Of a DNA stretch of 64,000 nt, positions 23,552 to 37,265 are shown in pieces. This stretch comes from Gymnogyps californianus (lineage: Eukaryota > Chordata > Aves > Accipitriformes > Cathartidae), in contig NC_059471.1 of assembly GCF_018139145.2 (NCBI RefSeq), positions 99,016,914 to 99,080,913 of the forward strand. The letters run 5' to 3'. A program made the translations under genes and the position numbers. Each line of letters opens with the position of its first letter. The first letter of the stretch is position 1. Under the pieces are notes generated by a model. It did no database searches. It was not told where the DNA came from and saw nothing but the letters and a program-made list of their open reading frames with translations.

Positions 23552-25779
23552 GCATCTATTTACTCCTCACTTCCAGTGTTTTTTCCAGCCTTTCACTCTC
23601 ACTCTGCTCCCTTGCAGTGGTGAGAGTGCAGGCTTAAAGAGGAGGTGTCATGCTGTTTAGCCATGGGCAGGCCCACAGAGATAACACCCACGCAAATTAG
23701 TCCCTCTGGTAATACAATCAAATAGAAGCCCTAAATGACACCCAGCTCAGGAGCAACTTTTTTTTATTATTATTTTTATTCGGTATTCAAAAGCTGCATG
23801 CCATGGAGGACAGAAGCAATGGCTGATCTGTGTTGAGGATCCGCGTACCTGGATTTCTTTGTCAGTATTAGCTGTCTTGTTCAAAGAAGTGTACTGGCAG
23901 CAGAGTACCTGTTATGATGCCATTCTCCAAATCTAGTCGAGCCAGTGAAGAATCTTCTCAAAGGAACAGACAGTCTGTGTGTGGACATAATTCCTGCACA
24001 ATTATGTTGTTTCAGAATGGTGATTTGGAGTTAAAACTGCATACAGAAAGAGTCCATGTCCTTCCACTGAAATTATCATGAATGATTTTGTCTAAGGAAA
24101 AAGAAAAAAAGCAAATCACTTGCCTGGCTTTGCTTTGCCACAGTAACTAAACAAACTCCGCAACATGCGCGGGCGGGAGTTGACAGGTGAAGAAATGCGT
24201 GCTTAGTTTTCATTTTAGTTAGTGTTTTAAAAGGAAGGAACGGTCATGTTTGTAAAACGCTCAAGTGCTCTGGTGAGGAACACAATATAAAAATAAAAGC
24301 TTAAAGATGAGGAAGAACCAGTTTCATTCAACTACAGTTCACACCTTCAGAGAGCCAGTAACTATTTTAAGGACATTCCTGGTTTTTGATGCTTGATAAC
24401 TTTCCTTATAAATACAAATAATGGAAAATCAAAGAGAGGAAAATTAACATTATAGTAAAATGTTGCCGGAGGCCTGCTACCATAATAACCACACATCCAT
24501 AATTCATAGGGAGCCTGCAAGAAACTGTAGCTTTCTGCTTTCTTCTGAAGACGGCGAATCTGCTGTGAACTCTGTTTGCTTGGAAGCTTGCATGTTTTTC
24601 CAACCTGATGCACAAACAAAACAGTATTTTCCCATCTCTGTGTTAAATGGAAGTACTTTTATTTAGTCCAGAACATTATGATTAGAGATTTTGTGTTCTG
24701 TAACACAGTGGAAGAAAGTGCTTTCTTGCAACTGTTACAAAAAACCTCATTATGTCTATCTAATTATATTCTGAAAAGTTTTATTTTAAGTTCAGACCCG
24801 CTCTTCTTTAAAGCTACTCTGACGGTAGAGCCTGAATTTTGTTTCTGAAGCCAGGCACAAATCCCAGAGAGACATTCACAATATCATTTGCAACATGTGC
24901 TGAACAGTACCGTAGAAACCACAGCCAATGTCTAGGCCTTTTGAAATAATGAAGTGTCGTGATTACTACTCCAGTAGGATATGCCAAGAATGGGTTATTT
25001 TCCTGTTAGCAGAGAAGTAAGGTGAAGCAGATCACCTAGTCTGTTCCTTTCCAGCTCAGTCACAGCTGTGTATGCTGCTTTGAAGTACAGATGATGCAAG
25101 GAGCGTATACATCATGTCTCCTCCACAGTGCAACAGCTCTTTGCTGTTTTGCAGTGCTGTATTTCCTCCCTGTTTCTTGGTTTGCTGAGTGAGTGGCACT
25201 TGCAAAGATACCTGTTGGGTCCTAGATTATTGTTCATTCATCTCTCGCTGGCTTTTTTTGTGTGCTGGGTGCCACTATGTATTTGGATATAGGATTCTAA
25301 GAACTAGGATCATCTTTTTTGTCTGTAGGTGCTTTGTAATACTGCCGTGTCTCAGAAATCATATCTGGTTGTGCCAATTTTTGTTATTTCCTTCTTTAAA
25401 AGAAAAGTCTGTTTAAATTCCTGTTTCTATGGACACTGTTGAGTCAGCCTTTGTGTCTTGCCCAGTAGCTTGACTTGTTACAGAATTAAGTGCATCTGTG
25501 TTGACCCATATTAAGTCTTGGATATTTATTTCAAGGGAGTGAATTGTTTTGTAATACTACTATTCTATTGCAGACAGAGGTGGTGGCAAGAAATATGGAA
25601 GATAATTTGGAGGAGTATTGTAGCAAATGCAGGCTGTATAGAGTGCTGTAGCTGCATAAGACACGGGTGGTGTAACTGGGTACAAAAGGCTCTTGTTTCA
25701 GTGATTTATGTCTGCCTATAGGTAATGATGTAGGATAATTCAGCACAAGAAACTGCAAAGGAAAAAAGTTTTCCATTTT
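23552..25779. other. Unique noncoding sequence
   Basis: No gene was recognised. A short CpG cluster (GCGCGGGCGGG) lies near 24,167-24,177 in otherwise CpG-poor sequence. A stretch at 24,440-24,620 is open on both strands without recognisable domains. Confidence 0.5.
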
Positions 25780-26210
25780 TTAAATCCCCTTTCTAGTTCA
25801 TATCAGAGATGAGATTTATAACTGAGATCTCTACATTCCACATGGCTTGCTGCCAGTGAGATGCAAATCAGAGCCTGGCTTCTGCAGGCTTCAAAGCCGG
25901 GCAGAAAACAAGACACTGCATCTTTAAGAAGTGCTTATTTGGCATTTACTTATTTAGTTAAAGATCATTGCCAGGCAGAACTCCCGTGGGAGGAGTGGAT
26001 GGCTCATTGGGCCTCATGGGGAGGGCGGTAATTAAACTCTGAAGGCAAGCAATGATGTTAAGCTAAAAGCTCATCTTTAAATAGTAATACACTTGCAATG
26101 TAAAGTGGAAGGCCCTCGGGTGCCTGTTGACATAGCGTTAGGAGCTGGCACTTTTTTATATAAAAGCTAAATTGAAGAAACTGTTATGAGCTCATCTGCA
26201 TAAAGCAATA
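25780..26210. promoter_or_regulatory. Candidate conserved noncoding enhancer block
   Basis: The block has no repeat signature and is dense in recognisable factor sites. There is a perfect octamer ATGCAAAT (POU/OCT) at 25,861-25,868, homeodomain-type GTAATTAA near 26,030, and A/T-rich MEF2-like TTTAAATAG near 26,075. Its texture, evenly mixed bases with few homopolymers, resembles vertebrate developmental enhancers. No expression or conservation data are available, so this is inference. Confidence 0.25.
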
Positions 26211-29200
26211 TGATTCTGCCTGAGGGTGTGGGCAACAGGGAGTGATTAGCAAAACGTCTTTTTCCCTGCTACTCTGTTGCTCTGCTAACATGCCACTTGT
26301 CACTGAGAAATTTGAGATACCATATGCCAACCTGCATCTACAGAGACCCCCTTGCTGATTGCATATTGAAGAATTCCTCTTCAACACATGAGGACCTGTC
26401 AAAAAGCATTTCTGAGACTGCATGAAACATACTGGAAAGAAAAATCTCGTGTTGCCTTCTTATTTCTTCCTCTTGTGTTGCATCAAGCCCTTCCTAGTCG
26501 CAACTTTAGATGCGAAGCAAAACACGTTTACAGAGCAAGAACTGGATATTCTTTGCTGACCTTCATCTCCTCCTCATCCCATGTGGGTTGGACTTGCTTA
26601 TACAAACTAACCTTCAGCAATTTGAGACTCTAGTTCCCAGAGAGAAGTACAAGCCAGCTTGATTTCCATGGAGATCTGGATGGGGCATTCGCTTTGCTTA
26701 ACAGCAGTTTGAATTCCTTGTAGCTATGCCTCCTGGGGCAAGGACGGGCTGCCCAATGGAATGATATTAATAATTAAGAGAAAATGACCATCAAGCCATA
26801 GTATAATAGTATAATTTCCTGTCATACCAATTGCAGAGCTCAATTACTTAAAATAAATGAAATAAAGGATAACATAAATTTTTGTTCAAGTGGCAATTTT
26901 TTGTTTTGAGGTAAAAATCACTTTTTCTGTCTCAACAAAAGAATCCTAATTTTCTTTCTCACCATTTTGATTTTCATATCTGCTGTTGAGTGGAAGATTT
27001 AATTAGTATGTGTAGTATGTGTGTGTAAGCACACATCAAACTCTTCAGAAACATATTTTAATGTAACATTTCAATATCCTAGATAAGTGTTCTACCTGTA
27101 GTTCAGAACTGAAAAAAAAAAAATGTAGGAGTGTTTTCACTCTCAGGTTTTTTTGGTTTTCTTTGAATGAATGTACAGATGTGGTAAAATGCAAGGCTCT
27201 CTTAAGTCTTCTCTTCACAAAGATAACCTGGTAGTTATTCTAGAAATTAGCCTGTGAATCCATGGAATTATTTACTCAGGATTGTTGCCATTATTGTAAA
27301 ATGTACCCTATCTGTTAGCTATTGTAGAGATTTTAATATAGACCTGAGCTGTCCAAATGGTGGCTTGCTAGATGACTCAGCCTAGAACTCAAATAATTTT
27401 GGATGCATCCTAGCAAACTTGTGCCTTTTCACAAGCTGTGCCTCACTGTGCTTGTCTGCTGTGGAAATGCTGAAGTTGGTCACTTATAGTTTATGCTACA
27501 TGGAAGAAGACTGTCTTTACTGCACTGCATACACTGAAGGTCATTTCCTAAAAACAGTCCCTTGGACCTTTGGAACGCCCTGTTTCAGAATACGAGGACA
27601 ACCATTTTTTTGTTTGCGTTAACATCCATGCAGTTGAAATACCAAACACAGCGTGACTCTGTAGTTGAACAACGATGCCTGGACATTCATCATTAACTCA
27701 GTGATTCTCATACAAGACTGATAGGGAGTAAAAGCGTGTCGATCTGTTCAGTACTAGGTGAGCCATCTAAAATGATCACATAGAGATCCTGTCCGTAATG
27801 ACAGGATGCCTATATCTCAGATCTACTACATGGCTTGTACTCTTGATGATTGTTCCAGTAATAAATCCAAATACTGGCAGGATGCTGAGGACAAACTAGG
27901 CTTTCATCTTTGGGAAGTTTGGTTCAAGTTTTTAGCACCAATTCAGAGAATTCGGGGCATGAAATCAGTCTGAAAGGAATGTGAAAGAGGATCCCCTTAT
28001 AAAAAGGACTGAAACATAATGACAGGTTAGATTTGGAAAGCTGGTGTAGCTATCATGCCAATGCTGTTTCTAGCCTATGCATAGAGGGTTTCAGTGCCCT
28101 AGGCTGCCTGTATGCTGAGTGTGAGGGGGAAGGCTTGTTTATTCTTCTTCCCCTGTCATGCCATTCATGACAAGAAGAGACATGAAAAGCTCAAGGGGCT
28201 AATCAGTTTTTAGGCTCTGACCCATATTTTGAGTTAGCAGTAATTATGAAATATAGGAATTCTCATGTCTTATTATACTCGTATAACTGCACCGCTTCCA
28301 CAATTGCTCCAGACTTAACTCTGTGTGAATGAGAAGTTAGCAGGCACTGTATTTTTGAAAGAAACTGAACTGTGGAAAGGAATGAAAATGAAACACGGAT
28401 GATGATGCAAGTGAAAAGGTTTGGGTTTTTTTTTGGTTGGTATTGTGTTTTTTTATTGTGTATTTTTTTAAGCTGTGCCAGGTGCATTGGAGGTAGCAGG
28501 GAAAAGGAAGACAAGTGCACAGGCTGGCCGCCAGCACTTCCAAAAGATGAGATCAAGATGGTTTTGGCAACATGGTAGAACAGACATGATAACCTGCTTT
28601 CCACTCTGAAACATGAGAAACACCTGCATGTCTTGACTTCTAATGCTTTCACTTGTTAACAAGGGTCTGTTCAGCATGGGCTGAACAGTCCTGAAGTAGG
28701 AACCAAAAGTGCTCTCAAACATGACAAGGTTTCTGCTTCATTTTATGCTATAGAACTGCTAATTTCTTGTCTGGGAAAACTCTAGGAAGAGGCAGTTTCT
28801 GCTCTGGCTTTTCTTTGTGTGCTATTAGACTTGATTTTAGAGCAGATTGAGAAGGGCATCGGCTCATAGTGCTTGTAAGCTTAGGACATTATATTAAAAG
28901 AAAAATATCCTTTAATGTATCATGAGACAAAGCTTTAAAAAATCCTGTTAGTGTCAGTGATGGTACTTATTTCTCTTGTCCTCCCTCTCTCTGTTCTTCT
29001 TTTGCTCTAGCGGCTTTGACCATTGATGCTAATTAGTACTGAAAAGGACATTTTTGGCAAGGCTTTTAAATACAGCTTTTATCTTCTCTAGCAACAGACA
29101 AAGTTGTATTTAATGGTATTTGACATCTAAGAGTGACTGCAAGGTCTTTTTTCTGTTGATTTTTTTTTCCTAAAGGAGTTCCTTATTCTTCTAATTTATT

Positions 29201-30177
29201 AAGAAATCAGATGTACTTTTATTCTCAACATACTTCTATACTTGGCTGAGAACATGCTGTGTTTACGTGAGTGTACGATACTAAAAAGCAAATGAGAATT
29301 ATATCAGTGTTGCACTGAGTGTTCAACATCAGATTTCCTTTTATTAGGTTTACACTGCCTATTCTGTTGAGCTACTGCTTTTGATATACATATCTTTTAA
29401 AATCATGAAATGATGTATTTTCTTCTTTTAAAGGTTTTAAGACAATTACTCTCAGTGCCATCTAGTTATTTGCCTGTATAGTATAGTTGGTATACAGTTG
29501 CAAGAGACTCGTGAGAAAGAGTTGATCCAAATGATTACTGTAGGTATTTCCTACTTGCCTATCTGCAGTGGTATTTTTGCCGTACATCACCGTAACTGTT
29601 TTCTTTAGAGGGGTAGTTCTGTGTAGATGTTGATTTTGGCCAGGCAGCATTGCCAGATGTAACTGTGCCAGTGTTAGATTATAAGTACTGCCATTGGATA
29701 AAAATTTCTAGAAACAGTAGCAATAAAATTACTACAGCCTTCAGAAACCATGAACTGACTAGGTATTTAACATGAATCCTACTCGCAGACGTCTTTCTGT
29801 TTCATGATAGGTGTGTCCCAAATGTAGGCAATCTACTTCTGCTACCCATACCATTAATTTTTCCTACTTTTAATCATTTATATTGTAAACTGCTAGAACT
29901 CAGCTGAACAGAATGTAGAACACAGGATGGAAAGATCATCTCCTGGTAAGATACCAGGCTTAGATGTATTTTAGATTCAGTTGATGTGTAGGTCTAGACT
30001 TGGTTGCAGGGTGGCAATCAGTAGTCTGTAGAAATAAATGCATTCTCCTTTGGCCATCTTCCTCTTTCATTGTTTCCTGTAATTCTTCTAAATTGCTAGA
30101 GCTCATGTTAAGACCAGGTTTTGGGAGGCAGGGTGAGTGCTTTGCATCTCTACTAGAGAAGGCAGTTCTGCAACCTG

Positions 30178-30219
30178 GAACTCTTTCAAGCTACTTTCGA
30201 ACTCTTTCAAGCTCCGTGT
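30178..30219 (+). repeat. Two-unit 21-bp tandem duplication
   Basis: Two adjacent 21-base units share their first 15 bases (GAACTCTTTCAAGCT) and differ in the last six. Confidence 0.75.
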
Positions 30220-31294
30220 CTCTCTGGTGTTTAGCTGCCCAAATCAAAAGCATGCGGTGTCAGTGCAAACCCTCATGTGGACTTTCGCGAACTTTTGGCT
30301 AGCGTTCTTGGCCCTCCAGGGGTTATAGCCATCTGTCATCAGAGAATGATCTAACTTACACTGGCAAACTGGCCCAAGGAAAGGAAACATAAAGATGAGC
30401 CTTCCCTCATTTTTTGCATTTCTCAGCTGCACAGCATGCTCTGCCACAGCCTAGAGGTATGATTATGGCCCTAACTGTTGGACTAAATCATGGATATGGC
30501 ATGTCAGTAAATCTCACGATTTTTTTCCCCCTAATTCTCTGTGTGCAGATTTGACTTTTGAGGCTGGTTCCACTGAAATAATTTTCAGTTAAATTCTATT
30601 ATTTTCCCAGAAATATTTTGTCTTAAAGCAGCTGAGCAAAACACAGTTCCCTAGCTCTGCATTGCTGTATTGGAGTTAAAGCTCGGATGCTTCATCATAG
30701 GCCAGGCTTGTTTGACAACCATATTTCTCAGAAGACGGCAGAGATTTATTTTGGTCAGCTGTTTGGATTACAGCAGATACAGCTGGATTGGAAAGCTCTG
30801 CACAGGAAATAATAATGCCATTCAGGTCTCAAATTTCAGTTCCCGCAAGGCAACATGTGGGCCCTGCTAGAATGATAGCTACATTACCCCTGGGAAGTGC
30901 AAATCTTCAAGGAATTGGTCTGTAGGTGAGAACGATGATCCAAACTTCAGCTTCTGTAATACCTATTCCTTTTTTTAAACTGACAGAAAACAAGATTTTA
31001 GTGTCATTCCAAAAAAACCCAAGTTTGGGGAATACTGAAATGTTTCATTTTGATTGGGACCTTAAAGTGACATATTTCAGAATCTGGAGCCTTTTTTCCA
31101 TGAATACCCATTCAGTGAAGAACACTGACGCGTCAGCTTTTAGCCCCTATATAGCATTAACAGATGCTGAAATGTGATAATTTCTGATGAGCTGGAAATT
31201 CAGTTTTGCTTACTGTCAGAAGCAGGCTATGTTTTGTTAGATTACATTTTTTTCATTTTAAATATGTCTGTATTAACTGTGTGATACATCAGGA

Positions 31295-31326
31295 GCACAT
31301 GCTAACTGATGCACATGCTAACTAAT
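31295..31326 (+). repeat. Two-unit 16-bp tandem duplication
   Basis: GCACATGCTAACT followed by GAT is repeated directly as GCACATGCTAACT followed by AAT. Confidence 0.8.
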
Positions 31327-31667
31327 AATTGGCATGGTGTACATAATTGTTCACATACTGAATTAGATATAAAATATTTCCCATATGAAATGTAATTACT
31401 GTGACTCAATAATCAGTGTGAAAAGAACTGTTTTGCCTTTCTATACATAGAGCTTTTCTTTGGGGATGAGAATAATATAATAATCAGCATTTGCCAAGTG
31501 GGACAATCCCTATGTTCTGGAGTTGAAATTTGTAGCAGTTAACATCAACACAGATGCTTAAATGAATATTGGGTTGTTGCTTTTGGGAACAGCAGAATTT
31601 GGGATAATGCTGTCACTAGAGCGAAATTCTGTCATGAAAGACCTTTAAATTAAGCTTTTTGAGCCCA

Positions 31668-31727
31668 GTCCAATAATCTAATGGAGTCACTGAAAAGTCT
31701 TCCATTGAGTTGAATAGGCTTTGGGCC
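31668..31727. repeat. Remnant of an ancient palindromic amniote repeat
   Basis: The order of blocks (a CCCAGTCC-like start, AATGGAGTCACTG, GTCTTCCATTGAGTTGAA, then GGCTTTGGGCC) follows a self-complementary interspersed repeat I recall from turtle and crocodile genomes. The right arm is roughly the reverse complement of the left arm. It is heavily decayed, and the family name is not certain. Confidence 0.4.
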
Positions 31728-32216
31728 ATTAGCTTTCAGAGCAGCAGCCCTGCATTGGAGCTTCTCAGGGGTGTGGCAACTAAAAAAATTCTCTGCTGTC
31801 AGATCGTAGAACCAGCTTTTCATCTAGGTTTTAGTCGGGATCTTATTTTCAAACAGGTGTCTAAAGTGTTCCTATCAAATCGGGGTGCAGAAACATTTTA
31901 TATGCCCAGTGTAGGTGCATGCGTTCGAAATTTGGTTCTAAGAGCCATTGCTCTTTGATTTGTAATACCTTAAGTATACCAAATAATTCTCCTTTAGGGT
32001 GATTCTCTGCAGTCAGAATTATGACATCTAGTCAGGAAAAGTCAAAGAAACAAAAAGGACAAGTATTTGAATGACTTTTCAGTTCCTAGTTCTGCTCTTT
32101 AAAGCCAAATGTTCCTTCTGGATGAAAAGGCAGTAAAGGAAGAGACCTTGAAACTGTAGGAAGTAAAGAGATCTCTTCCGCTTCCAAATATCAGCCATCA
32201 GCATTTGTACTTGTAG

Positions 32217-32280
32217 TTTCTGCTTGGTTGTTTTGGGGTTTTTTTTGTTTCGGTGTTTTGTTTTGTGGGGTTTTTTTTGT
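32217..32280 (+). repeat. T/G-rich low-complexity tract
   Basis: A run of GTTTT, GGGGTTTTTTTT and TTGTTTCGG-type segments contains no unit of fixed length. Confidence 0.7.
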
Positions 32281-32618
32281 ATACAGCAGATATATTCTTC
32301 CATCACTTCTGACTTCCTGTCTTTTTTTAAACCCTGCTATACTAAACCCATAAACCCATTTGGTCCCAGGAGGATATTGAAGGAATGAGACTATATATGC
32401 TTTTTCTTCAACTTTCTTTGTGGGTTGATGGAACTTTATCTGTTTGTATTTCTGACATTTACAGATCTACCAACTTGTCATTACCATTGGGATATGCTTT
32501 TATTTCATGCTTATTTATTTTAAGCCCTGTTTGAAAAAGTTTCTCTTTATGTATGAATGACCGCAAGTATTGTTATACCTTAATTTCAGTAGCCTGACGG
32601 ACCACGTAAGCTTGAAAT

Positions 32619-32631
32619 GGACCTTTGACCT
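32619..32631 (-). promoter_or_regulatory. DR1-like nuclear receptor motif
   Basis: GGACCTTTGACCT differs at one base from the ideal inverted form of a direct repeat of AGGTCA spaced by one base. It is a sequence match only. Confidence 0.25.
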
Positions 32632-35600
32632 TGTCCCTAAACTGTTGCAATTTTAGATACAATTTGATTCCTGACATTTCCACACATTACATGGTAATGG
32701 AATTTCAGTACCTCTAGCAGTAATGTAGAATAGACATCCATGGGCAAAAAGGTCTTCAGCCTTCCAAAGAGCAGTTGGAGTATGGCAGTAATCTGATTAG
32801 TTTTCAGCTATTTTTTGAGAAGGATAAGGAATTTTCCTGTTAAGTTTTCATAGCTTCTTTTTCGCAAGTGTTGTTCTGCCTCATTCAGAGTAAAGTGTTT
32901 GACATTCAGAGCGTTTGCCTATACAGTCAACTGAAAAACACAGATACCTCTTGGTCTTCAAAAAGATTGATCAAATTGTACATATTGATTATTTAAAAGG
33001 GTTGGAATTAGAATTTCAAGATTTCTTGGAATCACCTCAGCACAAGATAAAATGAAATGCTAAAAATGTAGAACATTTAAGCAACAAATTTAAATAATAA
33101 AGAGCATGAGAGGGAGGAATATAAAAAGTCTTTTAAAGGCATTAAAGACTCTTTTGCAATAGCGAAATGTTGTATGTAATCTCAGATAAGTATGTGTATC
33201 AATTCCTGATTTTCTGGATCTTTGCCAGAAATCACCTGAGTTTTCAGTGAACTCATCAAATAAAAGAGTTCCAGACATATACATTATGCATATACATAAG
33301 TTCATATATAAAATAAGAGGGAAATTAAATATGTTTCTGGAAAAAAATCTTACTTTTCAAATTTTGTTGATTATTTGATCTTACTGATAACACTTAATAT
33401 TATTCTTAATAGTAATGAAGTGATTGGCTTTATCTAATATCCAGGATTTCTGCATAAAGATGAGTCAAACTATTTTATGTTTCACATTGACAAGAGATGG
33501 AATATAGCAGAATAATCATTACTATCAGGAATGACTGAACTAGATTGAACAAGTAGTTGCACTGAAATAAAAAACTCCCATCAACTTTTCCCCAGAGCTA
33601 GGATATTATTTGCAGGCTTTTTGTTCTCTACAATGTTACCGTGGTCTTATCTCAGGGCTTTTTTAAATGGAGTTCCACTGCTTATAGGAGGTAATAAAAG
33701 AAAGTACAAAGCATGAAGACCACTGTCATATCAATCAGTGCAATTAACATGAAAGAAAGAAGACATAAAATACATCCTTTTTTGGCATTTAAATGAGGCG
33801 TACATTCTCAGGACCCACAGACCAGCTTCTTCCAAATGTGCAATGCCACTAACAGCTACAGAAAACAGGAGGTGGTGGAGGGAAATACATGAATATTACT
33901 GAGTACTGAAGAGCTTTTATTGCTCTGTGAAATGTGATGCCCAGTGATGTCCTGGAAATCCCACCAAGTGTGCAGTTCAGTTACCTGCTTATACAGTCTC
34001 TGGGAAGACATCAGTGGGTTGCAAGGTGACCTAACTTCTGTCGTGTTTACAAAGATCTAAGTGTGTTTTGATTATTTGGGGTATCTTCCTGTTTGTAGCA
34101 GGGCAAGGAGATAACCCTGAAATCAGAAAGGATCCTTCTGATATCTTAATGAAAGGCTGTTCAAAATTGGCTGAGCTGTAATTTGCAAAACTTGCCATTT
34201 GCAGCAGATGTTATACTCCACAGAGCTTGTTAGATCCTTGCTGTTAAGAGAAAATGAGAACCTTCTGTTTGCACTGAACATGCCTCAACCACACTAAGCC
34301 TTTGCAATGACACACCCTACAGCCGATGCTCTCAGGTGTTTCCCTGCAACTTGTTAGAGGTATTGGAGAAACCCACTGATATGGTCATAATAAGGCATTG
34401 CCCCAAGTGTGCTGTAGCTTGCCCCCCACTTTTGCTTTTTGGTTATGTCTGGCCTTCCTACAACTTTGGCAACTACCCTTCCAAGAGATAATACGTGCCC
34501 TGTTGCTTTTCAGCTAATGCTTCCTAGATCCAGCGATACCTGTTTGCAGTCTTGCCTAGAGCTGCTGGTGCCATTTCTGCTGTGCAATGAAAAGGAGATT
34601 GCTTAATGCAAAGACAGGATGTAAGTGTAGGAGCATTTAATGGTGATGAAGAACTTGAGGACGTGAGGAAAAGGGAAAGAACAAAATCACACCAGCTATT
34701 TCATCTCTGGTATTGTCCAACTTCTGGTTGCCTGCTTGCTTTTGTAACCCAAATAAAATGTCAATATAAATTTTTAAGTGCATTTTCCTACACAGAAAAG
34801 AATGCTTAAATAATATCTTTATCATATGCACCACTTTAGGTCCCATATGAGTTATCAGTTGGGTTTTGGACATCGAGCTGCACAACAACATTGTCCTTGA
34901 AGGACTTATGCGGGAAAAGGTGGCAGCAAAAGGGTATTTTTCTTTATAGGGCTTCAGCAACTAGCTGGGCATTAAGAAAATTCTGTGTACCAATGATTTC
35001 ACAGAGGAATCCCAAGATACACTCAAGTTCAGAGAAAGACCTTTCTGCACCGGTTAGAGACCTTTTCCATCCCTGTTTCTTTTCTGGTTTTGCTGCATTT
35101 TGTCCTTTTCTTTTTGCTTGTGACCTTTATGTGATCCACCTGCTATGAGTCCTTCTGTTCTTCAGACCTCTGTATCCAGGTCAGCTGTTTTTCCTTTTAC
35201 TTCCACATCGCCGGGATGGAAGCGGAGAGGAATATCAGTTACACAAATGATGGGGTCTCTATCTGACCTGCTGACACCTTGCTCCCATGGAGGAGCAGTC
35301 ATAGGAATTGCTCCGTTTGCCCCCAGATTACAGAACACTCAGCACAGATTGAGTACTGGAGGCTTTTGCCACTAATTTCTATTGACCATAGATATCTCTA
35401 TTTTGGTTTAAGTACAGAATAGCAGACTTTTATTTTCAATGACAAAGGGATAATTGTAAGTAGTAATCCAGAAGTTAACTGTATTGCAAAATATTTTTTG
35501 TTTCACAGTGAATTTTCCTGTTTGTAGAGAAGCTATTGTGCTTCAACATTCTAAGACCATCTTTTTGTTTCCTTGTGGCACTGCTGCTACATACTTGTTT

Positions 35601-35772
35601 GCATATTGGTAAGGACATGTACACAGCACACAGAAAGATTAAAAAAAAAAAAAGACTGCAGAATATTTTCTTGCTTTCTTGTTGCGTATACACAAATGTT
35701 CAGTCTTCTTGGGGTTATCTACTAATTCAGAATTTATGAAGAGAATATGTGAGGCATGTATTATCGTGCAGA

Positions 35773-35812
35773 AATAGAGAGAGGAGAGTCAGAGAGAAAG
35801 AGAAAGTGAGCT
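35773..35812 (+). repeat. GA-rich purine tract
   Basis: An imperfect run of GA and GAAA units, purine on the plus strand with a single C interruption. Confidence 0.7.
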
Positions 35813-36804
35813 GGACCAAATCTTGTGTTCTTCCATTTTAGTCTCTTTGTTCCTACATTCTGTTCTTATTGCTGATGTCATGCTGTTCTAATTTTCTTTG
35901 GTTGTCAGAGTAACTATCATTTTGGGCCATCCAGTCATATCAAATAAATAAGGATGTCAAGTGAAGGAGAGTCAAAGAAACTAGACAGGAGGGAGCATTA
36001 AAAAGGCAAATGATTCATATCAGTAAATCTGTTGTGTAAACTTTGATAATTAATTTGCACCAAGGTTGAGTTTTGCACCTGGATCTCTAAGACTCTAAAT
36101 GGATATCCTCATGCATCCGGTTTAGCTCTGATTTTCGTTTCAAATGTTATGTTTTAATGGGAGCTCAAACCAATGTATTTTGCTATAGGTACAAATTACA
36201 ACCTTTAGTTTATTCAGAGTCAAGTGATATCACTTGGGTGAAACACTGCCAGAATTGTGGAAAATTGAGATCAGCCAAATAACTGAAACACAAAATGTAT
36301 TTTCCTTCTGACTCGCCTGTAGATAGATCACAATCTCCAAAGATGTTAATAGCTATTCACAGCTTGGTTGTCACTATTATTTGTTTCTCTTTCACTTGTG
36401 AATGCATATGGTTTCAGAATGTCAAGCTTGTTCCTAAATGCCTTCCAGATATGATGGCTTTTTAGTAAAAATGAAACTTATTCCAGAGAAGGGGAACATT
36501 TCCCTCGGATCTAGTACAAGTAAACATGGCCAAGGACAGGGGGAAAAAACCCCAGTAGGTCAATTACTTATTTATTCCCCATTTTCCTATTCAGATTTTA
36601 TTTGAATTTCTGTTCATTTGGTTTAAGTCTTCAAGATAGTTTTATGTTTAAGTCCCTATTAGGAATGCTAATGTTCATAACAGCTTTGAACTTTGAACCA
36701 GAGGTTTTTTTGTAGTGACACAGTGCATATATTTTACATGGGTAATAGTTTATATTAGTTTGGAAATTAGGTTAGAGATGCCAAGTCTTTCCCTCCTTCT
36801 CATG

Positions 36805-37265
36805 TCTCACAGAATCACAAATTATGTTGAAGGGGTCCTCCAGAAGCTAATCCAATTCAACCCCCTGTTCAGAAAAGGTCTAATTAGATCAGGTTTCTCA
36901 GGGCCATGACTAGTCCAATTTTGAACACCTCCGAGGACAGAGGTCCCACAACCTCTCTGGGCCTGTGTTCCAGTATTTAACCATCCTCATGGCAAAAAAA
37001 ATAATTGTGTTATCACTGCACACCTGCAAAAACATACAGCTCCAGTGTCTGTGTATTCTCTGATCAGAGAGGTGCAGACAGCAATAAGATCTCCCTTTCA
37101 CCTTCTTTTCTCCAAGTTGAATGGGCCCACCTCTTTCAGCCTCTTCTCATGCACCATGTTCTCCAGCCCCTTGACCTCCACTGGGGTCACTCCAGTATGT
37201 CAATATCATTCTGGCACTGGGGAGCTCAAAGCTGGGCACAGCTCGAAGGATCCAAGAAGTGCTTA
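36805..37265 (-). mobile_element. CR1 LINE 3' end, minus orientation, decayed
   Basis: Read on the plus strand, this begins at the CR1 3' terminus (ACAGAATCACA) and continues through TCCAATTCAACCCC. It then includes ACCTCTCTGGGCCTGTGTTCC, CAATAAGATCTCCCTTTCACC and TCTCCAAGTTGAATGGGCC, and a GAGCTCAAAGCTGGGCACAG block, all in the order of an inverted CR1. Divergence is clearly higher than in the copies at 8.5 and 63 kb. Similarity fades after about 37,260. It is not coding; the plus frames at 37,005-37,439 are incidental. Confidence 0.85.

Larger units (their letters stand above)
26211..36804. other. AT-rich unique noncoding sequence
   Basis: No gene was recognised. Small-scale features inside are direct repeats at 30,178-30,219 and 31,295-31,326, a remnant of an old palindromic amniote repeat at 31,668-31,727, a T/G-rich low-complexity tract at 32,217-32,280, a DR1-like nuclear receptor site at 32,619-32,631, an A-run at 35,639-35,651 and a purine-rich GA stretch at 35,773-35,812. 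Frames such as 28,263-28,652 and 34,637-34,960 show no domain. Confidence 0.5.

Noticed and set aside
34851..34946. 32-codon plus segment with protein-like look (LDIELHNNIVLEGLMREKVA)
   Set aside because: Too short, no ATG near the front, no splice signals clearly flanking it, and no family recognised.
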